NCBI GenBank assembly: GCA_009699875.1
Contig: WLNI01000001.1
Location: 372,001-436,000 of the forward strand
From: Actinomycetota bacterium
GTDB lineage: Bacteria > Actinomycetota > Acidimicrobiia > Acidimicrobiales > RAAP-2
DNA: 64,000 bases
Direction of reading: 5' to 3'
Shown here piece by piece: positions 11,242 through 21,599 of the stretch (its first letter is position 1; each line of letters begins with the position of its first letter). The translations under genes were made by a program, and so were the position numbers. The notes under the pieces are model-generated. The model saw only the letters and a list, made by a program, of their open reading frames with translations. It was not told the DNA's origin and ran no database searches.

Positions 11242-13710
11242 TTAGGGAACAATATTGACGAGTTTGGGGGGACGGGCAATCACTCGAGATGGCGTGGCCC
11301 CCGCGAGATCGTCTTTCACTTTTTGTGACGACAACGCGACCGCCATGGCATCTTCTTCAGTGATCTCGTGATCAACCTCAATCCGGTCTCTCACTTTGCC
11401 ATTCACTTGAACGACCATTGTGACCGTGTCAGAAGCCACCAGGGCTGGGTCATAGCTTGGCCAGGGTTGTTCATGGACATGGGATCCATGTCGTTGTTCA
11501 TAGAGCTCGGCCGGCAAATGTGGGGCCATGGGGGCAAGAAGGACCAATAGTGCATCTATGGCTTCATCAAGGACTTCTCTTTTGGGGCCAGCCTCAATTT
11601 GGACGTAGCGAGTCAAAAGGTTCACCAGTTCCATCAGCTGAGCAACTGCTGTGTTGTAACTCCAACGATCGAGATCTTCGGTGACTTTCTTTATGGCCTT
11701 ATGCACACTGCGTCGGACCTCATCGTCCTCGGGGACGATCTCATCGTTCGCTCGGTATGGGTGGGGATTGGTTGCCACACGCCAGAGACGATCGAGGAAC
11801 CGGCCACAGCCCTCAATGACGTTGTCGGTCTGATCGGTCCAGTCGAAGTCGTCGGCCGGGGGTCCCACAAAGAGGTGAAAGAGTCGAAGTCCGTCCGCCC
11901 CCACGCTCTCGTAATAGGCGGTCGGAGCAACAAGATTTCCTTTGGACTTCGACATCTTTGATCCATCCATTCGGATCATGCCTTGCGTGAAGAGCTGCTG
12001 AAAAGGTTCACGATCAATTCCTGGAGCGAAACCCGTGTCGATAAGTGCCTTCGTGAAGAAGCGCGCATAGAGAAGGTGCAAGATGGCATGTTCGATACCA
12101 CCGATGTACTGATCTACCGGCATCCACTTCGCCGCGGCCTCCGGCGAGAACGGTGCGTCGTGATCAAAGGGGTCGGTGAATCGTAAGAAGTACCAACTCG
12201 AATCAACGAAGGTGTCCATCGTGTCGCTCTCTCGTCGAGCGCTGTTGCCACATTTTGGACAGGTGACATTGACAAACTCTTCATGTGACGCCAACGGGGA
12301 CTGCCCCGTTGGGGCAAAGGACACGTCATCTGGTGCGACCACCGGCAAGTCATCGGCGGGAACAGGGACGATCCCACAGTTCACACAGTGAATAACTGGG
12401 ATGGGGCATCCCCAAAAGCGTTGGCGAGAGACTAACCAGTCCCGAAGTCGGTAGTTAATTGTTCCCGTTCCAAGGCCACGCTCTTCGATCCACGCAATCG
12501 CGCTTGCTTTGGCGGCGTCGACCTCGAGACCATCGAGAAATCCACTGTTGACCTTGATGCCCCCACCCGTATAGGCCTCATCGAACTCGTCAGGAAGACC
12601 TTCTCTTGGTTCGGTGGTGCGAAGGATTGGGAGCCCATAGGCCTTGGCGAATGCGAAGTCCCGCTCATCTTCTGCGGGCACCGCCATAATCGCGCCCGTG
12701 CCGTAGCCCATGAGGACGTAGTCGGCGATATAGAGCGGGACTGGAGACTCGGTAAAAGGATTGATCACGTAGCTGCCGGTAAAGGCACCGCGTTTGGTGA
12801 GCGGCCCTCCTTCTGATGAAGTGCGCTCGATGTCGGTGGCGCCGGCGATCCGCTCTCTGAGCGCGTTCACTTCGCTGCGACACTCCTCGGTGGTTACTTC
12901 ATCAACCAGGGGGTGTTCTGGAGCCAAGACCGCATAGGTCATACCGAAACTCGTATCTGGGCGTGTTGTGAAGACAGGAATGCTGAGGTCATCTCGACCG
13001 GCGACGCTGAGCGAGAACTGAGCACCTTCAGATCGGCCAATCCAGTTGCGCTGCATTGTCTTGACTCGCTCGGGCCAGGCGAGATCGTCAAGACCGTCGA
13101 GGAGTTCGTCGGCGTACTCGGTGATTTTGAAGAACCACTGCTCGAGTTCTTTCTTTTCCACGAGATCGCCCGAACGCTCACAGGTTCCATCTGCTTGGAC
13201 CTGCTCGTTGGCGAGCACTGTCGCACATCCTGGGCACCAGTTCACTGGCGCCTGTTTTCGATACACAAGACCGGCTTCTAAAAATGCCAGAAAGATTGTC
13301 TGGGTCCATCGGATATAGCCAGGGTCATGACTGCGGACTTCTCGGCGCCAGTCATAGACGGCCCCAAGTTTGCGAACAGAGCTTCGAAGTTCTTCGATAC
13401 GAGCATCGGTGAACTCACGCGGGTGCATGCCGGTCTTAATGGCGGCATTTTCTGCGGGGAGTCCAAAGGAGTCAAACCCAAAGGGTGACAACACGCCAAA
13501 ACCCTTCATCGTTTGATAGCGAGTGACAAGGTCGCCAAAGGTGTAGTTGCGAACGTGGCCTTGATGCGCAGAACCCGAAGGGTAGGGATACATGCACAGG
13601 GCATAGAACTTTTCTCGCGGATCATCGTTCTCGACTTCGTAGAGGCCAGAGGAGAGCCAGTTCTCCTGCCATTTCGCTTCAATTTCGGTAACTGGATATG
13701 CGCGTGCCAT
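11242..13710 (-). CDS. leuS: Leucyl-tRNA synthetase
   Basis: MYPYPSGSAHQGHVRNYTFGD (HIGH-type motif), KMSKSKGN motif, editing domain. Confidence 0.96.
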   Translation of the reverse strand: MARAYPVTEIEAKWQENWLSSGLYEVENDDPREKFYALCMYPYPSGSAHQGHVRNYTFGDLVTRYQTMKGFGVLSPFGFDSFGLPAENAAIKTGMHPREFTDARIEELRSSVRKLGAVYDWRREVRSHDPGYIRWTQTIFLAFLEAGLVYRKQAPVNWCPGCATVLANEQVQADGTCERSGDLVEKKELEQWFFKITEYADELLDGLDDLAWPERVKTMQRNWIGRSEGAQFSLSVAGRDDLSIPVFTTRPDTSFGMTYAVLAPEHPLVDEVTTEECRSEVNALRERIAGATDIERTSSEGGPLTKRGAFTGSYVINPFTESPVPLYIADYVLMGYGTGAIMAVPAEDERDFAFAKAYGLPILRTTEPREGLPDEFDEAYTGGGIKVNSGFLDGLEVDAAKASAIAWIEERGLGTGTINYRLRDWLVSRQRFWGCPIPVIHCVNCGIVPVPADDLPVVAPDDVSFAPTGQSPLASHEEFVNVTCPKCGNSARRESDTMDTFVDSSWYFLRFTDPFDHDAPFSPEAAAKWMPVDQYIGGIEHAILHLLYARFFTKALIDTGFAPGIDREPFQQLFTQGMIRMDGSKMSKSKGNLVAPTAYYESVGADGLRLFHLFVGPPADDFDWTDQTDNVIEGCGRFLDRLWRVATNPHPYRANDEIVPEDDEVRRSVHKAIKKVTEDLDRWSYNTAVAQLMELVNLLTRYVQIEAGPKREVLDEAIDALLVLLAPMAPHLPAELYEQRHGSHVHEQPWPSYDPALVASDTVTMVVQVNGKVRDRIEVDHEITEEDAMAVALSSQKVKDDLAGATPSRVIARPPKLVNIVP

Positions 13711-13874
13711 TGCGTTCAGCCTACGCCCTGGCGATCACTCCTCACTCTCTAGGGAAGTGCCGTTTCTTCGTGCAACGCAGCTTTCGACGTTGGATAGAAG
13801 TAAGGAGCATGAAAACACTGAGAACTCAGGAAGTTGCCCCTCAATGCACTCCTTCGCCACTGAGAGAGAGTGCC

Positions 13875-13921
13875 TCCCTGGTGGGAGAGCTCAGTTGGTA
13901 GAGCCCTTGACTGGGAGTCAA
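13875..13921 (+). pseudogene. tRNA 5'-half remnant (D arm and anticodon arm, no T arm or acceptor 3' strand)
   Basis: TCCCTGGTGGGAGAGCTCAGTTGGTAGAGCCCTTGACTGGGAGTCAA matches 15474-15520 at 42/47 positions without gaps; nothing tRNA-like follows. Confidence 0.75.
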
Positions 13922-14053
13922 AAGCAGAACGAAGCCAGCAAGAGATGCATCAACTTCGGCGAGCCAACGCCATCCATGTTTAGGATCTCAATCGTTTCGG
14001 TCTAGCCGAATAATCGTTCTCGCCGTCAGCATTCCCTGTGCGAAGATTCCTGC

Positions 14054-15421
14054 GTGACAACTGGCGATTCGACCGAAGAAACGAGGTCCAGGTTCGGACT
14101 GAGTGAGTTCTTTATTCTCGCATCTGGCTTCAGTTCTTTTGGAAGTTCCATGGCGTGGATTACCACCACGTTTATCATTTTCCAGCAAACCCACTCCGTC
14201 CTGGCTACGTCATTTCCATCAATCAGCTTCTATCTTCCGGCAGTACTTCTGGGGCCAATTTCTACCCGGCTGTCGTCACGCTTTGGAGCAACGCAACTCT
14301 TCGTCGTCAGTGAGGCGGCTGTGGCACTTGTCACACTGGTGCCAGTAGCCATTGCCCTCTTCGGTCATTTGGGCACGACCACGCTTCTCATTTGGGAGTT
14401 TGCTCAAGGGAGTGCCATTGGCCTGCAAGGTCCGAGTAAAAATATTGTGACGCTCATCTTTGCTCCACACGGCAAGGTCCCTGAGTACAACAGCCAAATA
14501 CTCCGGGCCATTGCCGTCTCCGCTGTGATTGGATTTCTAGTCGGGGGCATTCTGCTTGATACCTTCGGCCCTTTTTGGAGCTTTGCCCTTGATGCCCTCA
14601 GTTCTCTCGCGCTCGCTGCTGTGGTGATGCCTCGATTCCATGATCAGCAGCGCAACGAGAAGCCAGAAACAATCACGCTGGCCCTTCCGCTCCTCAAGAC
14701 GAATCCAGGTCTCCGAAGTGTGTTTTTGATGTTTGCAGTCGTGACAGTGGTGGGAAGCATTATTGTTCTCTTCCCAAGTATCGCCGATGACGTTGGCAAA
14801 AGAGCCAGCGGACTGTCTTTTCTGAACACGGCCTTCGTATTCGGCGGCCTGTTTGTGGTGGGGTCCGTCCGATTCCTTCATCAGCGCGTGAAATGGGGCT
14901 CCGTTGTCTGGGTAAACACGATCATGACCATGCTCCTCCTATTCTTGCTCCTGGTCGCCTATTACATTTCTTCATCGCATTCGTTAACCCTCGTCATCAT
15001 TATTCTCATTCTTCTCCCTCTCGGATTTCTCGTCTCTCTGCAAACATCAATCCTCACCGCACTGGTTCAAATCGGTTCTCCAAAAGAGTCACGCAGTTCC
15101 GTTATCGAACTCTTCACTCTGCTCCCAATGGTCATTATTCCCCTCAGTGAGGCGATCATCGGCTTGTTGGCTGACCAGTTCACCGTGAGCTTTGCGCTGG
15201 CTTCGGTTGGGGTTGCTCTCATTCTCGTCTTCGTTCTGAGTCTGAAGTCCCATCAAAAACAAGCTCTTGCTGAAGTCGACCAGCAGCAAAAGGTTTTTGA
15301 AGTTCACCCAACGTCTCCGTTTCGTTGGGAAGGTCGCTCACAAGACTCCAGCTTCCACATCCACAACGCACAGGATTTCAAAACGGGGGTGCGGTGGACA
15401 CTGGCAAAGAGTAGGCAGTAG
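14054..15421 (+). CDS. MFS transporter
   Basis: About 12 hydrophobic segments, MFS organisation (SSRFGATQLFVVSEA; loop in the middle); GTG start. Confidence 0.82.
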   Translation: MTTGDSTEETRSRFGLSEFFILASGFSSFGSSMAWITTTFIIFQQTHSVLATSFPSISFYLPAVLLGPISTRLSSRFGATQLFVVSEAAVALVTLVPVAIALFGHLGTTTLLIWEFAQGSAIGLQGPSKNIVTLIFAPHGKVPEYNSQILRAIAVSAVIGFLVGGILLDTFGPFWSFALDALSSLALAAVVMPRFHDQQRNEKPETITLALPLLKTNPGLRSVFLMFAVVTVVGSIIVLFPSIADDVGKRASGLSFLNTAFVFGGLFVVGSVRFLHQRVKWGSVVWVNTIMTMLLLFLLLVAYYISSSHSLTLVIIILILLPLGFLVSLQTSILTALVQIGSPKESRSSVIELFTLLPMVIIPLSEAIIGLLADQFTVSFALASVGVALILVFVLSLKSHQKQALAEVDQQQKVFEVHPTSPFRWEGRSQDSSFHIHNAQDFKTGVRWTLAKSRQ

Positions 15422-15478
15422 GTGCAGACCGAGCGTCAGAGTATTCGATGCCTCACTGCTAGGGTGGCCCTTGTCCCT

Positions 15479-15554
15479 GGGGGTATAGCTCAGTTGGTAG
15501 AGCACTTGACTGGCAGTCAAGGGGTCAGGGGTTCAAATCCCCTTACCTCCACCA
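15479..15554 (+). tRNA. tRNA-Ala(GGC), CCA encoded
   Basis: GGGGGTATAGCTCAGTTGGTAGAGCACTTGACTGGCAGTCAAGGGGTCAGGGGTTCAAATCCCCTTACCTCCACCA: full cloverleaf, anticodon GGC, G3:U70 acceptor pair. Confidence 0.96.
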
Positions 15555-15556
15555 AA

Positions 15557-15582
15557 AAGCCTATGAAGGCTTGATTCCTTTT
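15557..15582 (+). terminator. Putative intrinsic terminator after tRNA-Ala
   Basis: AAGCCT-ATGA-AGGCTT perfect 6-bp hairpin followed by T-rich GATTCCTTTT. Confidence 0.5.
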
Positions 15583-15677
15583 AACTCATGGGTAGGGGAA
15601 TCAATTTGAAGTGATTCACGCTGACAAAAGGGTCGTCTATTTTTTCAGTCTTGCCACCCGCCTCTGGTGCCGATCTT

Positions 15678-16481
15678 TCACAGCTCGAGGGTGATGCTCA
15701 CCGGGCAGTGATCTGAGCCCATGACTTGGTCGTGGATCTGAGCGTCGAGCACCTTGGCCACGAGCTCCTCAGACACTAGGAAATAGTCAATACGCCATCC
15801 AGTGTTGGTAGTGCGCGCTCCCCCGCGATACGACCACCAGGTGTAGTGGCCGTTCCCTTGGGTAAACATACGGAACGTGTCGACAAAACCAGCACTGAGC
15901 ATCGCATCAAATCCAGCTCGCTCTTCATCAGTGAAGCCAGCCTTTCCGAGATTGGGTTTTGGCCGAGCCAGGTCATCTTCACTGTGAGCGACGTTTAAGT
16001 CTCCGCAAAATGCCACCGGCTTCTTCTTAGCCAATGCTTTGACGTGTGCCAAGAAGGCAGGATCCCACTTCTCATGACGAACAGACAAACGGCTTAAGTT
16101 CTCTTTGACATTGGGCGTGTAGACCGTCACGAGATAAAAGTCATCAAACTCTGCGGTGATGACGCGTCCTTCAGTATTGGTGTTGCCGAAGGCATCGTTT
16201 TTAAGTTCGTGCTTGGTCTCGAGACGCTTTGCCAAGCCTTGGGTGACCTTGAGGGGCTTGATTTTGGAGAAGATGGCGGTGCCAGAGTAGCCAGGCTTTT
16301 CAGCCGAATGCCAAAACTCATGGAAACCGTCGAGCTCAAGTGGCGACTGATCTTGCTGCGCCTTGATCTCTTGCAAACAGAGAATGTCAGGCTGTACTTC
16401 ATCAAGGAAGGGTTGAAAGTCGCCTTTCTTGTGCACGGCACGAATTCCATTGACGTTCCATGAGACCAAGCGAAGGGACAT
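15678..16481 (-). CDS. xthA: Exodeoxyribonuclease III
   Basis: LRLVSWNVNGIRAVHKKG, LCLQEIKA, GDLNVAHSEDD, WRIDYFLVSEEL, GSDHCPV. Confidence 0.93.
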   Translation of the reverse strand: MSLRLVSWNVNGIRAVHKKGDFQPFLDEVQPDILCLQEIKAQQDQSPLELDGFHEFWHSAEKPGYSGTAIFSKIKPLKVTQGLAKRLETKHELKNDAFGNTNTEGRVITAEFDDFYLVTVYTPNVKENLSRLSVRHEKWDPAFLAHVKALAKKKPVAFCGDLNVAHSEDDLARPKPNLGKAGFTDEERAGFDAMLSAGFVDTFRMFTQGNGHYTWWSYRGGARTTNTGWRIDYFLVSEELVAKVLDAQIHDQVMGSDHCPVSITLEL

Positions 16482-16543
16482 GGGCTCAGCCTAGGAGCGC
16501 ATAGGGGTGACGTTGCTGATCTCCACGAGTATCACGCCAATCA

Positions 16544-17455
16544 CTAGATGGTGAGACGGCGAACCTCGTCAGCTTCTTCGAGAGAGAGTTCCCACGATCC
16601 CGCAACCGCGTTCGCCCTGATTTGCTCTGGGCTGGTTGCGCCAGCGATCACCGAAGCCACGGCAGGTGTGGCGAGAAGCCATGCGAAGGCGAGTTCGAGC
16701 AGCGTGTGATCGCGTTCTTGCGCCCAGGACTCGAGGCGCTCGAGGATGTCGAAGTTCGCGTCCGTGAGGACTCGCTCAGCCATTGCCCACTTCTCAATAC
16801 GCGTACCCTCGAGCACCGCAGCACCCCGCCGGTACTTGCCACTCAACAAGCCGCTGGCCAGAGGGAAGTAGGGAAGATAAGCCAGGCCAAGCTCGGCACA
16901 GACAGGCAGGACCTCAACCTCGTCGCTGCGCTCAAGCAGGCTGTAGTTATTCTGAACGCTAACGAAGTGCGCGCCCTGTCCCGCGTCCACTTCGGCCTCG
17001 CGTAACTGTTTCGCCGAGAAGTTGGAACATCCAATCTCGATGATCTTGCCCTCGTCGACGAGCTCGTTCAACACTCCCAGGGTCTCTGTGATCGGCACCG
17101 TGTCGTCGGGTTGGTGTAACTGATAGAGATCGATGCGGTCGGTACCGAGTTGGCGCAGGCTTCGCTCGACGGCTTGGCGCACATAGGGGCCAGAGGCACC
17201 TCCGGCGATTTCGTCATTGACTCGACTTCCGAACTTGGTGGCCAAGACGATGTCATCTCGCCGACTTCCGAGAGCGCTGTGGCAGCGCTCTTCGCTGGTC
17301 AAGTAGGAATCAGCAGTGTCAAAGAAATTTATGCCGGACTCAAGTGCGGCGTCTACCACCGGCAGGACGGCATCCTCAGCCATGGAGAAGCCGAAGTTAT
17401 TCGTACCAAGTCCGATCACCGATACAGAGAGTGAGCCAATGTTGCGCTGGCGCAT
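16544..17455 (-). CDS. Aldo/keto reductase
   Basis: GINFFDTADSYLTSEERCHSALG, YQLHQPDDTVP, IGCSNFSAKQL. Confidence 0.9.
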   Translation of the reverse strand: MRQRNIGSLSVSVIGLGTNNFGFSMAEDAVLPVVDAALESGINFFDTADSYLTSEERCHSALGSRRDDIVLATKFGSRVNDEIAGGASGPYVRQAVERSLRQLGTDRIDLYQLHQPDDTVPITETLGVLNELVDEGKIIEIGCSNFSAKQLREAEVDAGQGAHFVSVQNNYSLLERSDEVEVLPVCAELGLAYLPYFPLASGLLSGKYRRGAAVLEGTRIEKWAMAERVLTDANFDILERLESWAQERDHTLLELAFAWLLATPAVASVIAGATSPEQIRANAVAGSWELSLEEADEVRRLTI

Positions 17456-17621
17456 GTCGAGTTCCTTTCCAATGCTTCTTTGGCAAGGATAACGCTAAGT
17501 ACGTGAGCGAGAAGTTCTGAAGGGTTTCGGGAAGGGTGAGAACCACTCGGCCCTCTTCGCCGCTCATCTGTTGGGACTGGGGGTTCTTGGGTCTGCTGTG
17601 CTTCGTTCTCTGCCTGCCCGA

Positions 17622-18254
17622 TCAGCGCACGGTCGCGCAGAGCTGCGTGATCGCTCGCTTCGTCTGTGCAGTTGACGACGTGGCGAGACGCGCGGGGAGC
17701 ACGCACACGGTAGCCAACGGAGTTAAAGGTGGCGAAGGCACGCCGAGCGTGGCTGCCTGGGTCGGCGTGCTCCAGACGGTCTCCTCGGAGGGATTGCTAC
17801 AGGTCTGCGAAACGGTGATTCCGTAGGCGCCCGCCCGCTTCGGCCAACGCACGGTAAGAGGAAGGAAGAGCGGGGTCTTGAACGGTTGCGCTGCGCCAGT
17901 CGTGGACCAGGTCACTGTCCGTCCATTCGCAGCCGTGGTCGTCGTGCCGGACGCAGTCGTTGTGCCGGTCGTGACCACTGCAGTCCACCCAGGGACGGAT
18001 CCGGCGGTGACGTTCCCGAACGCCGACCCGAACTGGGCCACCACTTTCACTGTTCCACCCCCTCCGTTGATGCACCCGTGCTGGACTTCGAGGGTCATGG
18101 CGCTGGTCTTGCCCACGATCGCGTTGGACTTCTGGAGTTCGACGATCGCGTGGGCTCCGGCGGGAAGTGAGCTCATGGCGAGCAACGATCCGTTCACACT
18201 GACGACGAAGCCCACGATCAAGGTTGTGCGGGCGAGCAGGTGGCGATATGACAT
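17622..18254 (-). CDS. Secreted YcnI/DUF1775-like protein
   Basis: Signal peptide ending AGAHA so His would be the mature N-terminus; VPGWTAVVTTG, FKTPLFLPLTVRWPKRAGAYGITVSQTC. Confidence 0.75.
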   Translation of the reverse strand: MSYRHLLARTTLIVGFVVSVNGSLLAMSSLPAGAHAIVELQKSNAIVGKTSAMTLEVQHGCINGGGGTVKVVAQFGSAFGNVTAGSVPGWTAVVTTGTTTASGTTTTAANGRTVTWSTTGAAQPFKTPLFLPLTVRWPKRAGAYGITVSQTCSNPSEETVWSTPTQAATLGVPSPPLTPLATVCVLPARLATSSTAQTKRAITQLCATVR

Positions 18255-18358
18255 GTGGAGAACCTACCTTGCGAGGAGAATCGCAACAAGCCTCCACACC
18301 TACAACCCCGACGGATCCAGATGAACTTCCACCTCAGTCCTCTGAGCGTGATGCAACG

Positions 18359-20050
18359 CTAGAGACTTTCTTGGAGGGAGCTGGCAATCTTTGCATCGAC
18401 GTCTTCGACTCGAAGGCGGCTGTGGAGTGCCCAGTAGTAGATGACAAGGTTAAAGATCGCCAACACCAACAGATCCCAGTAGAGGGGAAGCTGTCCTTGA
18501 CCGCCGACCAAAATATTGTGGAATATTCCAATTCCTCCAAGCATTCCCCCGGGACCAAAGCCTCCGTAAAACGAAATAACTCCCATGCCAAGGAGGTAAC
18601 CCAAAAACCAGACCCCCGACTTCCACTCAAAGGTTGGCACCTTGTCGTTGAGATGAAACACACGAGTTGCTGCCATCACGAGCCATCCAAAGATCATCAC
18701 CACCATCAAGGTCGAATAGGTCTGCCAGCCCGCCCAATAGACAATGAAGTTGGCACAGATAAATGCAAGTGGAGCGAGGACTCCTGCAGCGGGGAGTCTG
18801 TACGAGCGGGCCATGTCGGGCTTCTGCAGCCGCAGAGCGCCAAGGGCGAGTGGGGCACCGGCGTACATTAAGACTGCTGCGCTTGTCACAACACCAACCA
18901 ACTTGCCCCACGAGGGGAACGGGAGAAGGAACGCAAGCCCAATGATGCTCGAAAAGATGACAGAGACGACGGGAATGCGTGTTTTCGTTGAAGTCTTTTC
19001 AAAGACACGAGGAAGATACCCCAGTTGACTCAAGCTGTAACTCACCCGAGACGTTGAGGTGAGATAGATCAAACTTGTCCCCGTCGGCGAAATAATCGCG
19101 TCTGCTCGCAGAATCCAGGCCAGCCAGCTCAACCCCGCAATAGTGGCCACCGTGGCAAAAGGAGCCGAAGCCAGTGTTGAATCCTTCGCCAGCCCAGCCC
19201 AGCCGTACTGATGAAGGGTCGCAGGGTCCAAGGCGGCGATGAAAGCGACCTGCGCACCAACGTAAACAAAGATGCCGACAAGAAGCGAGAGCAATACTGC
19301 TCGTGGAAGATCCTTCTGAGGGTTCTTACTCTCACCTCCCCACTCCACTGCTTGTTCAAAACCCAAAAACGAAAAGACAATTCCGCCGAGTGGAATCGTC
19401 AGCAAAATTGCTTTAAACCCTCCTGAGCTAAACCCGTTGGAAACTGAGGCGAAGAATCCACCGCCACCCGTAAAGTTTGCTCCGTGAAATTGGGTGACGA
19501 ACAACACCACGATCGTGAGTGTGGGAATCGCTATTTTCCAACCCGTAATCCCAGAGTTGACCTTGGAAAGCCAACGAATCCCAACCAAGTTCAGTGCCGT
19601 AAAACAAACCATGAGCACAACGGCGACGATGTAGCCGGGCCCTCTCAGCGTTCCTGTTGAACCGTCATACAAACCTGACGCCCATGAAATCGTCGACGTA
19701 TATTGAATCGCTGCCAAAACCTCAATGGGAGCCACCGAGGCAGCTTGCACGTAGGCAAACCATCCAAACGACTCTCCTGCAAGTGTGCCGAACGCAAAGT
19801 GAGGATACCTACTTGCTCCACCGGCGATCGAAAACATTCCGCCCAACTCGGCATAGACCAACGCGATGAACGCAACAATCACGGCGGCGATACCCCACGA
19901 GATCAACGCAGAAGGTCCAGCCAGCGTGGTGGCAATCAACGCACTAAAGAGCCAGCCTGATCCAATCACCGAGCCGGTCGATGACCAAAGAAGGCCGAAG
20001 AACCCAACGTCTCTCTTGAGCGAGACAGCCGCTTCTTCGTGATTCGCCAT
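18359..20050 (-). CDS. APC family amino acid permease
   Basis: VGFFGLLWSSTGSVIGSGWLFSALIATTLAGPSALISWGIAAVIV; about 12 TM segments. Confidence 0.88.
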   Translation of the reverse strand: MANHEEAAVSLKRDVGFFGLLWSSTGSVIGSGWLFSALIATTLAGPSALISWGIAAVIVAFIALVYAELGGMFSIAGGASRYPHFAFGTLAGESFGWFAYVQAASVAPIEVLAAIQYTSTISWASGLYDGSTGTLRGPGYIVAVVLMVCFTALNLVGIRWLSKVNSGITGWKIAIPTLTIVVLFVTQFHGANFTGGGGFFASVSNGFSSGGFKAILLTIPLGGIVFSFLGFEQAVEWGGESKNPQKDLPRAVLLSLLVGIFVYVGAQVAFIAALDPATLHQYGWAGLAKDSTLASAPFATVATIAGLSWLAWILRADAIISPTGTSLIYLTSTSRVSYSLSQLGYLPRVFEKTSTKTRIPVVSVIFSSIIGLAFLLPFPSWGKLVGVVTSAAVLMYAGAPLALGALRLQKPDMARSYRLPAAGVLAPLAFICANFIVYWAGWQTYSTLMVVMIFGWLVMAATRVFHLNDKVPTFEWKSGVWFLGYLLGMGVISFYGGFGPGGMLGGIGIFHNILVGGQGQLPLYWDLLVLAIFNLVIYYWALHSRLRVEDVDAKIASSLQESL

Positions 20051-20261
20051 ATCTCGGATCTCCAGTCTTCAAACGAAACGTTGTTGCGAGCGAATACTCA
20101 ATCTAACTGTTCTTCTCCGTTTGAGGACGCACCTGAGGTTCAGCGCAGCGTCATTCCGAAGCACGGTCCATCTCGCACCATTTCACGCGGACGGCGTCTC
20201 AGCATTGGCTCAACTATCCTGACGGGGACTGAGAGAACTCTCGGGCTAACGAGGAGGCACG

Positions 20262-21395
20262 ATGCACACACCGATCTGCGATGAGTTAGGAATTGAATTC
20301 CCAATTTTTGCCTTCACGCACTGTCGCGACGTCGTCGTTGCCGTCAGCAAGGCCGGCGGATATGGGGTCTTAGGTGCTGTTGGATTTAGCCCCGAGCAAC
20401 TCGAGATTGAGTTGAACTGGATCGATGAGCACATTGGAGACCATCCCTATGGCGTCGACATCGTGATTCCAAATAAGTACGAAGGAATGGACGAAGATCT
20501 TTCCCCAGAACAACTCGGCGACATGTTGCGCTCAATGGTTCCTCAAGAACACCTCGACTTTGGCCGGAACCTTCTGCTCGATCACGGCGTCCCGCTCGGT
20601 GAGAGCGGCGAAGACAATTCGCTCCAACTTCTCGGGTGGACCGAAGCCACGGCAACGCCACAGGTCGAAATTGCGCTGCAACACGACAAGGTGACCTTGA
20701 TCGCCAATGCCTTAGGGACTCCGCCAGTTGAGATCATCGATCTCATCCACCGCAAAGGTCGCAAGGTCGCCGCACTGTGTGGCTCTCCAGGCCAAGCGCT
20801 CAAACACGCCGCTGCCGATGTCGACATCATCATCGCCCAAGGAGGCGAAGGCGGGGGGCATTGCGGCGAAGTTGGATCAATCGTTCTGTGGCCACAAGTC
20901 GTCAAGGCCGTCGCTCCTCGGCCAGTCTTGGCAGCCGGTGGGATCGGAAGTGGCCAACAAATTGCTGCGGCGTTGGCTCTCGGATGTCAAGGTTCGTGGT
21001 CAGGTTCGCAGTGGCTCATGGTTGAAGAGTCTGAGAACACTCCCGTTCAACAAGCCGCCTACGTTGGTGCCAGCTCACGCGACACGGTTCGAAGTCGCTC
21101 GTTTACCGGCAAGCCCTGTCGGATGCTCAAGAACGACTGGACCGAAGCGTGGCAGACGCCTGGGAACCCTGAGCCCCTTGGAATGCCGCTTCAATACATG
21201 GTCTCAGGAATGGCCGTTGCCGCTACACACCGTTGGCCTGATCAGACGATCGATGTTGCCTTCAACCCAGTTGGCCAAGTCGTAGGCCAGTTTGAAAAGG
21301 TTGAGAAGACCGCTGCGGTCATTGAGCGCTGGGTTGATGAGTACATCGATGCCACTGCACACCTCGACGCCTTCAATGAAGCTGCAAGCGCCTAA
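20262..21395 (+). CDS. Nitronate monooxygenase / 2-nitropropane dioxygenase-like
   Basis: IEFPIFAFTHCRDVVVAVSKAGGYGVLGAVG, IIIAQGGEGGGHCGEVG, PVLAAGGIGSGQQIAAALALG. Confidence 0.87.
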   Translation: MHTPICDELGIEFPIFAFTHCRDVVVAVSKAGGYGVLGAVGFSPEQLEIELNWIDEHIGDHPYGVDIVIPNKYEGMDEDLSPEQLGDMLRSMVPQEHLDFGRNLLLDHGVPLGESGEDNSLQLLGWTEATATPQVEIALQHDKVTLIANALGTPPVEIIDLIHRKGRKVAALCGSPGQALKHAAADVDIIIAQGGEGGGHCGEVGSIVLWPQVVKAVAPRPVLAAGGIGSGQQIAAALALGCQGSWSGSQWLMVEESENTPVQQAAYVGASSRDTVRSRSFTGKPCRMLKNDWTEAWQTPGNPEPLGMPLQYMVSGMAVAATHRWPDQTIDVAFNPVGQVVGQFEKVEKTAAVIERWVDEYIDATAHLDAFNEAASA

Positions 21396-21599
21396 CGAAG
21401 AACCCCCACTCTTCTGGGATTTTTGCCACCGCAGTCTTTTATTCCCAACAACTTCACCGGTAACTGGAAAGATTGTCCTTATGACTCCTCAGCGTCAGCT
21501 TCGTTCTGGCTGCACTCGTCACGTCAAAGGTCTCAAAGCCCGAGTACTGATGGGGAACACGAATCAACTCCACGCGAGGGGCCGCCAAAAGGGAGCCGA

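Noticed and set aside
13875-13921. Functional tRNA-Pro(GGG)
   Set aside because: Has D and anticodon arms only; no T arm, no matching acceptor 3' strand within the following sequence.
15598-15617. GAATCA-N8-TGATTC inverted repeat after tRNA-Ala as a terminator or operator
   Set aside because: Short arms, no T tract, no adjacent gene oriented to use it; likely chance.
20095-20120. TCTAACTGTTCTTC upstream of the nitronate monooxygenase-like gene as a KstR site
   Set aside because: AAC and GTT are separated by 1 nt, not 2, so it does not fit the operator.
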